NCBI GenBank assembly: GCA_051294375.1
Contig: CM119263.1
Span: 2,380,113 to 2,444,112 of the forward strand
Source: Paraspadella gotoi
Lineage: Eukaryota > Chaetognatha
Length of the DNA: 64,000 bases
Direction: 5' to 3'
Shown: positions 22,657 to 31,874 of the stretch, in pieces
Numbering within the stretch: the stretch's first letter is position 1
Layout of the letters: every line of letters starts with the position of its first letter
Notes under the pieces: model-generated
The model's database searches: none
Seen by the model: only the letters and a program-made list of their open reading frames with translations
Told to the model about the DNA's origin: nothing
Position numbers and translations under genes: made by a program

Positions 22657-25600
22657 TCAATTTTGTGTCGCGGAATTCGGGCTGACGATCTGAGCCGGAA
22701 TCACGATGCAGAAAAGTGGTTCAGTTTCGTTTGGAATTCTCTCTTCGATTCTCACGAGCACGCGTAGTGGCGGGTAATAGCTCTGATGGAAAAAAAGGAA
22801 TTTCATTGGAAGGGACCCCAATTTTATATTTTCTTTGTCTTCTTCGAATGGTTTTAAAACTTTAATCAGAACCCGCAAACGTCAATTGGTCATTGATTGC
22901 CATTTTGATTGATTATTTTAAGTGTACGAGGCAAGCAATGAACGCTGACTATACTTCAGTTTCTGCTCTTCTTTTCTGAGCCACATTTTTGAATGAACAC
23001 CTTGAAGAGACAGTAATAATTGTTGTGCGTTAGTGACAGAACCGTTTAATATAAGCAGTCCCTGAGCTTCGGATCAGGCTGTAACACCATGTTACAAGCG
23101 CCCCATCCCTCTTAACTGCGAGGCGACCACCGGGCTAGAACCCCGGACCTTTGAGTTGGGAGGCGAATGTCTTGCCTCTGGCACCAATGTCCGCTGATGA
23201 ACAGTTGGTGGATTTTAGTCCTCCATAACCTTAAACAATTTCAAATATTTATAAGCAAAGGTTTAAGGGTTCCATTAGGATTGTACCCACGTAGGATTGC
23301 GCCCAGAAAATTGCAATGGTATGTGGGCGCAATACTATGTGGGTGCAATCCTAGGGGCACAATTTTATGGGCCCAATACTCCGTGAACACAATGCTGCGA
23401 CTACCTTCTAATCAATTATTCACTTGCTCTCTCTCTCTCTCTTGGCCTCTCACCCTCTCTCTCTTACTCTTATGGTAGACTAAAATCCACAAACCGTTCA
23501 TCAGCGGCCATTGAACGGGAGGCAAGTCATTCGCTTCCCAACCCAAAGGTCCGGGATTCTAGCCCGGTGGTCGCCTAGCAGTAAACTCACCTGTAACACG
23601 GTGTTACATCCTGATCCGAAGCTTATATTGTTCTGTAACTAAAACATAACAATTATTGCTTATATTGAACGGTTCCGTCACTAACACATAACAATTATCA
23701 CTGTCTCTTCACTCTCTTCCGGCGGCTAACCGCTTCAATAATATTGCTTGGCGACATAAATAAAACCTTTTAACAATTAAAGATTTATTAATTAATTATT
23801 ATTAATTAATTCAGTTTTCCGTCTTACTTTAACGTCGACCGTCAGCTTAAACGTTTGTGAATTCCCTGCAACGACGCAATTTTCAGGATCAATAAAATGG
23901 CATCCTTTTTCTTGATCTAAAAAAAAATTAGAAAAACGATTAAATATTACTTTTCTTTCAAACATCAGAAAATAATTGTTCTTCAGGAAAGTTAATAAAC
24001 ATAAATTTTAACCCACCATATTCAATTATTCATGCATTAATATTAATATTATTATTATTATAATAATTATTATTATTATTACCATATTTATGATTATTAT
24101 TAATATTATTACCTGGAACAGTAAAAGGTAGAAGAGTGCGTCCCATGACACCCCCAACGCTTAACGTCAATTCATTGTATTGGTTAGGAGAATTGAAGAC
24201 GATCTCAATATTGGCCTTCTGTCCTGCCAACGCGGGAATTTCAAAGAATAAAAAAAGGCAATTTTTTATTAAGTTACCATTGGTGATTGATTGATTGGTT
24301 GATTGGTGATTTCTTTATTGACACCAGGCTCTTTTTGTTATCTTAACAAGAACCGTTCTAGTTATTGTGCCGCAATGACTTTCTTTCATGGAGAAGAGAC
24401 AGTAATTATTGTTATATGTAAGACTAACATGTTAGTCTAATGTTAGTGTTAATGTCTAATGTTAGTCTAATGTTAGACTATTATGTTAGTGACAGAACCG
24501 TTCAAGATAAGCAGTCCCTGAGCTTCGGATCAGGTTGTAACACCGTGTTACAGGCGGGTTAAGCCACCAATGGCCGCTGATGAACGGTTGGTGGATTTTA
24601 GTCCACCATAACGGACGAATTTACCGTTGATCACGTGACCACAACCGAGTACGAAACATGTCAAGTATCTTACGGTTAATCAATTCTTTGTTAAGTATTA
24701 ACTATTAGTATTACACGACCCATGCCGCATTAACTTTATGATCACGTGACAGTACAGTATGAAACATATGCGCAAGAAGCTTCTGCTGATTACTTGATAA
24801 TTTACCAATCTGCCAAGTATGTATTACCGAAAATAACTTAATAAATAATTTCTAGATTATGCAGTATTGAATTTTAGAGATCACGTGACAGAACAATTAT
24901 GATTCATATATGTACATTAGGGTGGAGTGATGAAAAGATAGAGTGATTGAACATTATTTTTTTGCTGCCTATGGACATATAATTAATGAATTTTAAATCC
25001 TTTTAAAATTTTTTTTAGCGTAACAGTATAGCAAATTCAATTATTTATGTAGTAATATCCTTATAAAATCGTCAAATTTAAAAATAATTTATTTTTATTT
25101 TTAAGAACTGATTTGGATTCGCTGTAAAAAACTAAGAAACTTTTATAAAATATGTTATATGATATTTTAATGTTTAGATCACAAAAAATGACTAAAACGT
25201 TTTAACATATATAAGTTTCTACTACAGAGAATAAAAAAGTCAAGAATTTTCACCTTTTTTCTTATTTTAAACATTGAAGATGACAGAATTTTTGATAACA
25301 TGTTTTATATTTTTGATTCAACTTTTTTTGAAGAATCTGAATCTTTATTAAAAGTTTTATAAAAATTATTTTAAAAATTTACTATTTTATAAGGATATTA
25401 CTACAAATATATTATATTTTACTATTGTGTTCCCGAGATAATATGAACAAAATATTTTTTGTGCAAGTTAATCATACTATCTCACATCTAAATATCATTG
25501 TTCGATCATTCAAATAAATTTTTTGTTCTTGAGTGCTCCACTCTAATGTACATTGGGTTCAGGTACCTTTCTTTCCTACTAAATATGAACTTAATTGATA

Positions 25601-26871
25601 AAGTATCATGAGCATATGAAACATAAGTGGGACAGACCAATCTATTGACCGTAAAGTCGGTTTGTTCCGCCCTCTGGGTTATTAAGAATAAAACATGTAA
25701 AAATTTGCTATTTTGTGTAAAGCAATGCAAGTGAAGATCTAGTGGGTGCAGACAAAAAAGCAAAATTCTATAGAAAATAAAGGGAAAATGCTCATAGTAG
25801 AGAAAGTAAGAGACAAATCCTCGTTGTAGGAAGGAAAAGTTATATAAAATTCCCAAAATTGAATTATTAGATAAATAAAACATTTTTAAAAAAGAAAGCA
25901 ATATATATTTGTTTAAATAACATAGATTAAATACTAAATCCTTCATAAAATATAAAAATAGAAAATAGTGAAACAACAAACAAGTAATTTGCAAATTTTC
26001 ATAGACAGAAAACCAAGGGTAACAAATAATCCGCATTTACTCTCTGATCTCGAGACAGCACACTATGGTCACGGGACTATAGAGTTTAAACGTATAAATA
26101 TATATAAATAATTTTATGATACCTTGAATTGACCGAGAGGTGAGAGGGTTGCCATGCCTCTTTATGAGTGTGAATAGCCACCACACATAGTCAGCCCAGG
26201 GGGACTAGGAGTTTTTTCCATTTACTTGCCTTGCTTTCCGGAACTTCGTATCCGGCGGTAGGCTTGCTACCAGTGGTTTAACTGGCCCGTCACTGTTTTC
26301 GCAAGAACTGTTCCGACCAAAGATAGAACCCGGAACAATTGGGTTCGGAGTGCGCTATTGAAGGAACAGTCGTATCCAACGGGTAGTGATATTACATAAC
26401 GAAAACCTCACCTTTTGACTTAGTAGAAAGTTAGAAACTAAAAAGATTCATATCATGCACCTTACATGTTTTAACAAAATGTCACGTACAAAATTATCAT
26501 TACCAACCATTAACGCTTACCTCTCACAAGATTGCACAGGCCACCGGGACACTCATCGAGTTTGACCTCAGTGACGTTAGCGATGGGTGTAGCTCCCCTG
26601 CATGTCATAAATGGATTGGACACGAGGCACGAGCCAACCTAAATGCAGAGCGGTGTTTTCGCCAAAACGACGAGCATCATGAATCTGACGATATCTCCCA
26701 TTTTTATGTGAAAGATAAATACGTAAACGGAATTTCGTTATACTGAAGTCGAAAGCTAAGTCGAAAAGAGTCATTAAAAAAAAAAAGAGAATACTAGAAA
26801 AAAATCGCGCTTATAATCACCTGTATCATCACTACGAAAACTAAGAAACGGATCGCGTTGAAAAAAGTCAT
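22657..26871 (-). CDS. NPC2-like (ML domain) secreted sterol/lipid-binding protein
   Basis: Five exons, all with GT-AG borders and matching phases: 26821-26871, 26521-26638, 24113-24223, 23828-23916 and 22657-22782 (stop at 22657-22659). They give 164 residues. Exon 1 is a signal peptide (MTFFNAIRFLVFVVMIQ). The mature part has the NPC2 layout: CRGATPIANVTEVKL, ECPGGLC, GQKANIEIVF, GVMGRTLLPFTVPG, a C-x5-7-C pair in exon 4 (GCHFIDPENC) and a C-terminal strand with SYYPPLRVLVRI and LFCIVIPAQIV. The six Cys of the three family disulfides are all present, with one extra Cys (GSCL) near the N-terminus. NVT is a likely N-glycosylation site. NPC2 proteins carry cholesterol in lysosomes, while invertebrate paralogues are often secreted lipid carriers; which applies here cannot be told. 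The ATG at 26710 (MGDIVRF) was rejected because an in-frame TAG sits at the exon 2 acceptor. Intron 4 holds an inverted SINE pair; intron 2 holds a hAT MITE and three E-boxes. Confidence 0.88.
22990..23225 (-). mobile_element. tRNA-derived SINE, family 1 (minus copy)
   Basis: Reading on the minus strand: tccaccaactgttcatcagc, an A-box region with aggcaagacattcgcc, B-box ggttctagcccggtgg, then a tail with gttacagcctgatccgaagc and ataacaatta. It forms an inverted pair with 23473-23720 in intron 4 of the NPC2-like gene. Confidence 0.7.
23473..23720 (+). mobile_element. tRNA-derived SINE, family 1 (plus copy)
   Basis: Same order of landmarks as 22990-23225 in the opposite orientation, including ggtccgggattctagcccgg and taacacggtgttacatcctg. 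The tail duplicates the ataacaattat segment. Confidence 0.7.
24486..24612 (-). mobile_element. SINE family 1, partial
   Basis: Contains aagcagtccctgagcttcgg, caccgtgttacaggcgggtt and gctgatgaacggttggtgg, but lacks the tRNA-like B-box segment, as if internally deleted. Confidence 0.65.
24631..24888. promoter_or_regulatory. Three TCACGTGA E-boxes in NPC2-like intron 2
   Basis: TCACGTGA occurs at 24631-24638, 24742-24749 and 24881-24888, each preceded by (t)ga and followed by c, giving ATCACGTGAC or close. This resembles the CLEAR element bound by TFEB/MITF proteins. The flanks share gtatgaaacat-like words, so the sites may sit on a degenerate ~110-140-bp tandem repeat. Confidence 0.4.
24918..25545. 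mobile_element. hAT-type MITE with 8-bp target-site duplication
   Basis: Terminal inverted repeats TAGGGTGGAGTG and, at the far end read inward, TAGAGTGGAGCACT. Both ends are flanked by the identical 8-mer ATGTACAT (24910-24917 and 25546-25553). An 8-bp duplication with a TAGGG terminus fits the hAT superfamily. The interior is AT-rich and encodes no transposase; a truncated relative is at 21205-21560. Confidence 0.8.
26130..26410. repeat. SINE-like structured element
   Basis: Contains tagaacccggaacaattggg and a run of short inverted repeats (ccggcggtaggcttgctacc). It resembles a tRNA-related retroposon but no second copy was found in the window. It lies in intron 2 of the NPC2-like gene, close to exon 2. 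Confidence 0.3.
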
Positions 26872-27780
26872 TTTTTTAAAAGTGTTTTGTGTTTGAATAA
26901 AATGTTCTCCTTATCGGTCGTCGAAAAAATTGTTCGGCGTCTGTGGATGAAATACTTTATAGCGTCCAAAGTTCACTCCTGAAGAGATCATCTATTGAGG
27001 GACGAACTCGAGTTCGGGAGAGAATCTGGGGTCTCACGTCACAAGGACTCAGTTCATCTCAATTAAGCTTTAAAGTTTAATGGATGAACTTAGGTTATAT
27101 TTTCAACTGATAATATAGTTTTCCTCATGTTGATTAGGCAAAAACTACAATCCGGAAATAATTATTTTTTTAGTTTATAGTTTGCTTTTTTTTTTAGTCA
27201 AGCTATCTTTATTAGATTAAAATTATGTATATTAAGTTTCTATAAACATTTGCAATTATGTGGTCAGGAAAAAGCTTAATATAATAATTTATTTATAATA
27301 TATTATTAATGCAAACTAATCTATTTTATTTTTTTTTTATTTATATAAATTTAAACTCAAAGTTATATACTAAATATATAAAATATTTTAAATTATAATT
27401 AAAATACATCATCTACCGGTATGTATAATTTTTTTATCACTTAAATATTAATAAATTAATTTGTATTATAATTTTATTTATAAAACCTTAATCTTTAAAA
27501 AATTATCTAATTATTATTTTTATTATTTTTTTTACTTCTGATTTCATATATTTTATTTTTATTTTTTCTTTCCTTTCTAAAGTATTTTTTTAATTTTACT
27601 TCCAATTTCTTAGCAAGGTTCATCCCTTAATCATAATCACGCCACTTTTCAAAGAGTACCTTTAATTGCGCCACGATTACTCGCGAAGCAACTCCTTAAA
27701 ATATTGAAGTGTTGGTCGATCGGTTGTTTAGCTGTTCAACTCGAGTCATTTTGATTAATCATTATATATTTTATACTCAT
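26872..27780. other. Upstream of the NPC2-like gene; AT-rich
   Basis: The first 200 bp upstream of the NPC2-like ATG contain ctcacgtcac near 27034 and an imperfect inverted repeat cgaactcgagttcg near 27003. No TATA box is obvious. From 27100 to 27700 the DNA is very AT-rich with nothing recognisable. Confidence 0.35.
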
Positions 27781-27784
27781 ATAT

Positions 27785-28285
27785 CATCGCAGGAAATGGC
27801 TGTTGCCAAAAGTGGTGAGCCCTACTATCGAACATGCAATCTTCTCAGGATATGCTATAACAAACGCCTATGCCCTGCCAACTTCGGGTACATGACGACA
27901 AACGCCTATGCCCCTGGGGTACGCTACGACAAAAGCCTATGCCCCCACAACTCACGCTCTCTCTCTCCCACTATGGTAACAGGCCTGTAGAACCTCAGTG
28001 ATGTCTTGTCATGTGAAGGTATATTCATTATGGTCCAGCCAATCCTATTGGCTCAGAGGGAGAACGCACCATCCCAAGTATAATGTTCCATCCACAGTTC
28101 TCAGGACTTTCCTCTGCATTGGCAAAGCGAGACCGTCCAAGGGTAACTGTACCAGTGAAAGGAGGCGTCATTGAGGGTCGGAAGCACCCAAATGCAACAG
28201 TGAGATGCCCCATCGCAATGGGCATCACAGGCGAAAGAAAGTTTATGCGGCGCAACGCCTTAGAATCGCCGTTCCTTGTTTTATT
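27785..28285 (-). mobile_element. Dimeric tRNA-derived SINE, family 2 (inverted copy)
   Basis: Read on the minus strand it matches 32840-33155: gttcgatagtagggctcacc with ggcaac after it, and ccctcaatgacgcctccttt later. Repeated blocks of aaacgcctatgcccc around 27860-27940 are an extra internal expansion. The two plus-strand frames across it are artefacts. Confidence 0.55.
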
Positions 28286-28483
28286 TCTAGCTATTGTTTA
28301 CTAGTGCAGATCGATTTTGTCCTTCCTTTTTCTTTCTGGAAGAAAGTTGAATTTTTTTAGGGTTTTAATTAATCAATTTCATGACAAAAATCGATAATGT
28401 TAGCAAGATCAAGACTATTTTTTTTAATTAACAATTTTAAAAGTGACAAAATGTGACTTATGATTATTTAACATTTTCTGCTC

Positions 28484-31200
28484 TCAAAATCCTGACTTGA
28501 TGAGATCATCAAGAGCTCCTTTTGTAAGTCCGCGTTTGAATTCGGATCCCAACGTCTCTGTCAGTTTGCGCCAACCCTCGAAGGTTCTGTGGGAAAAGAA
28601 CGTTGATTAGTAAATTGATAATTAATAATTATTAATATCCGGGGCAACTGAAAGGCGCGCCCTATCTTCATCACCTTCGACTGTGCACTAGCCTTATCAC
28701 ATCCGGTTATTTCAATTACATCCCTCACTATCTGTAAAATCCGCCTTCGCATATCACTTTAATGCGTCAAAAGTTCACCACCATTCTCACATCCACTCGT
28801 CCTTATCATTTCCATCCACTAAGCTCACTTCAATTTTCATTCTGTCAAAGCCTTCTTTTTATCCAGCCCCAATACTCTCCTCTAGTCCAGCCGGATAGAC
28901 GCCTCTTTTCCAGCAAGACTCCCGCCTCTAGCCTAGACCGACCGAGCGACCTCTTGTCCCGACTAACACTGTCATCTTGTCAAGTTTAACACCTGTCTTT
29001 TATTAAGCCCAACAGTCGCCTCTTGTCCCCCTTTTATCCGGCCCAACATCTTGTTCAGCCCAACATCCTTCTCCTATCGAACCCCTCACTAGCCTTTTAT
29101 CCAGCTTGGTAATTATCCGACTTTGAAGGAACTTGACGAAGTGATTGAGGAAAGGTTCCACTTCGTCCATTTCGACGCCGTACTTGAAGTGGGAGTAGCC
29201 GATCGCCTCCACCAACTCGGAGAAGAGGGGAGGGTCGTCTAGCGTGAGCACCACCGCCTGCAACGTCGGCCAGAACTGAGGGTGGAATCGAGAACGCGAA
29301 AGTTATTCGTGTCAGATGGAGACAATTTCTTTCTTCTCTGTTTTAGTATTTGTACGAGACACACGGCTTATCTAATACCCCACCTCAACCGTGCGTCCCG
29401 AGTTCAATCCCGACCGTCCCCCGATTTTTATGCAAAGGTTAAATGTGTTTGTTAAGCGCCAATCCGGTGGGATGCTCCAGAACCGGTGATTCCCCTCACC
29501 CGGAAGATCTGCATTTCCATCTTCTCCGTATTCATTATCTCTGAAGCCTCGACGTGCATGGAGGTGGCGAAGCGATGCTGAAGCTCGGGGTGCGCATCGA
29601 AGAGAGACTCGAAGAAATCTTTGCTCACGTTTCTCAACGAAGACTCTTCCACCTGCGCCATCGAGCGTTTGATTTTTCTCACTTCTCTGATCATTCGAAA
29701 ACCATTGCAAATCAAAATATTGGTATCAGTCAGAAATACCATAAATAAATTAACACGGTGTTACAGCCTGATCCGAAGCTCAGGGACTGCTTATATTGAA
29801 CGGTTCTGTCACTAACACATAACAATAATTACTGTCTTTCAAGTTGTGATTAATCTAACCATCTTTTTATTTATAATTTACTATCAATATTTAAAATATA
29901 CTGTTTTTGCTACTTCAATATCTTCTACCTTAAAAGGAAAAAGAAGCAAAACTTTTTAGTTAAACGTGATTTTAGTTTTTTACATTTCCACTCGGACGTT
30001 TCCATCGAAACTTGATTTTCAGCTCCATCACACAATTCTTTACCCACATACATAATTTTAAGTCAATCGCCAGATACATTCATGAGTAACTGGCATTAAG
30101 ATCTAAGGGGAGATGAGTTGATTTATGATTGCGAGAGAGAGAGAGTGAAAATGAGAAACGAGGCAACAGATTTCACAATGATTGTCTCACGTTTGTGTGA
30201 GTTGAGTGACGATAGTCTCACTTGAGCGGAAGTTTATTGAAGATTTGTGGATAAGGTGCTAAGTCGGCTCAAGAGTGCTATCTGCAACTACTTTAACCCC
30301 ATCTAACAGTCTTGGGTCCTGGGCTTGGACCCAGTTTATGGCCATTCTCACTTTCTGCCAGGGTAGTTACTGGGTTGGGATTGAAGCCGATAGTTAGAGG
30401 TCATGTGCCAGGTCATGTGCCAGGGTAGTTACTGGGTTGGGATTGAAGCCGATAGTTAGAGGTCATGTGCCAGGTCATGTGCCAGGTCATGTGCCAAGGT
30501 AGTTACTGGGTTGGGATTGAAGCCGATAGTTAGAGGTCATGTGTTGATGGCTTCACTCAAAGGGCCACTGGGTCACACCCAAAGGTCATGTGTTGATGGC
30601 TTCACTCAAAGGGCCACTGGGTCACACCCAAAGGTTTCATGCTTATCGGCAGGGTGAATTTATGCAATGCCCGACTACAGATTATCTCACATTTGTGTGG
30701 GTTGAGTGATGATAGTCTCACATTTGAGTGAGATAAATGACAATAGTCTCACGTTAGTGTGAGTTTATTAAAGATTGTCTCACGTTTGTGTGAGTTTAAT
30801 GAAGATAGTCTCATATTTGTGTGAGTTGAGTGATGAGAGTCTCACGTTCTGTGTGAGTTGAGTGAAGATAGTCTCACGTTGTTGTGATTAAGTATGATAG
30901 TCCCACGTTTGTGTGAGTTGAGTGATGAGAGTCTCATGTTTGTGTGAGTTTATTAAAGATTGTCTCACGTTTGTGTGAGTTGAGTGAAGATAGTCTCATA
31001 TTTGTGTGAGTTGAGTGATGAGAGTCTCACGTTTGTGTGAGTTGAGTGAAGATAGTCTCACGTTTGTGTGAGTTAAGTGATGATAGTCCCACGTTTGTGT
31101 GAGTTGAGTGATTATAGTCTCACGTTTGTGTGAGTTGAGTGATGATATCTTCTGATTCACTCAACTCGATGTTCCTTCGCCGACTCAAACATCCGCCCAT
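28484..31200 (-). CDS. N-acylated globin B (globin X/neuroglobin-like)
   Basis: Exons 31124-31200, 29500-29686, 29094-29275 and 28484-28586 (stop 28484-28486) give 182 residues. The start MGGCLSRRR fits N-myristoylation (Gly2, Ser6) with a Cys4 for palmitoylation and Arg7-9, so a membrane-bound globin is expected. The fold is readable: A helix TQTEVRKIKRSMAQV; B helix DFFESLFDAHPEL; CD1 Phe in HRFA; E7 is Gln (MEMQIFR); F8 proximal His in YSHFKYGV, 32 residues after E7 as in neuroglobin; H helix TFEGWRKLTETL with the Trp 37 residues after F8. Introns: phase 2 before the A helix, phase 0 at E11, phase 2 before the H helix. The last intron needs a GC donor (AAAAG then GCTAGT); the alternative, GT at 29089 with acceptor at 28577, keeps frame but loses TFE. 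Intron 1 is mostly a 31-bp minisatellite. The downstream neighbour is the NPC2-like gene. Ligand (O2, NO) or redox role is inferred from the family. Confidence 0.85.
28740..29080. repeat. Degenerate tandem repeat in globin B intron 3
   Basis: Variants of agcccaacatcctcttgtcc and ttttatccagc recur irregularly. They start about 15 bases beyond the splice donor, inside the intron. Confidence 0.45.
29752..29835. mobile_element. SINE family 1 tail fragment
   Basis: aacacggtgttacagcctga, then ccgaagctcagggactgctt and cactaacacataacaat, as in the tails of 23473-23720 and 24486-24612. Confidence 0.65.
30160..31123. repeat. 31-bp minisatellite derived from the globin B exon 1 boundary, with an inserted second tandem array
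   Basis: About 15 units of 31 bp between 30665 and 31123, with two or three more at 30175-30240. On the minus strand each unit carries cactcaactcacacaaac followed by gtgagacta, the same sequence as the last bases of globin B exon 1 and its splice donor. Between them, 30355-30640 holds a different tandem array built on agttactgggttgggattga, derived from a SINE related to 21635-21775. Confidence 0.85.
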
Positions 31201-31488
31201 CTCCTCCTCCGACGAAGTTGTTGACGATCGATGCCGAAGATGATTTTTTTCCTCTCGATGCCACAAATTTATTGGGTCATTTTAAAGTCTGGAATCTTAA
31301 GAGGCAATGATCTCAAGGGGCAGCAACTATGATTCTTTTAATGTCCATTAATTCCCTCGGATTCACAGCATCTTCAAGGTTATTGTACTCACTTTTTCTT
31401 TTTTTAACTTATACAAGTTACAACCATCTATCATCTCGAGTACTCCGCCCCCAGGATATTTCTACGACATGGCATTATCAATTACAAT

Positions 31489-31546
<58 letters not shown>

Positions 31547-31874
31547 TATAAACAACTCGACAGGATGACAAATGAGGACATATGACAGGGAAAAAAAAGG
31601 CGATAAAAACGGAGATCTGTAATTACGTTACGATATTCTAGAAGCAACAAGACTTTAATTTAGCCTCTAAAAACAGATAAATATCGAAGCCTTTGTCTTA
31701 AAATCCACCTTGAAACGGCAAAAGGACAAGGACTTCCGGACGGGGAAAAAGGAGATTGGGAAAATAGATGAGAAGAATTGTTCTTTTTTTTTAAAGTTGT
31801 TTTTGAGTTGTTTTTCCTTTCAAATTCCGCGAGAGGCGTCGTATTCGTCATCGTCCTCTTCCTCTTCCTCCTCC
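31201..31874. other. Intergenic region between globin genes, with (CT)n
   Basis: 675 bp separate the globin A stop from the globin B start, so the globin B promoter should lie here. A (CT)n run at 31491-31543 is the main landmark. No TATA box at a suitable distance was identified. Confidence 0.4.

Noticed and set aside
25506-26036. 176-codon minus-strand ORF
   Set aside because: AT-rich Phe/Leu/Tyr-rich frame lying in an intron of the NPC2-like gene and overlapping the hAT element end. It has no domain character and is expected by chance in such sequence.
26639-26712. Signal peptide start MGDIVRFMMLVVLAK for the NPC2-like gene
   Set aside because: It is in frame but runs into TAG exactly at the exon 2 acceptor. 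The exon at 26821-26871 gives a better signal peptide with a proper donor.
30665-31123. CRISPR-like array
   Set aside because: The units are contiguous with no unique spacers; it is a eukaryotic minisatellite.
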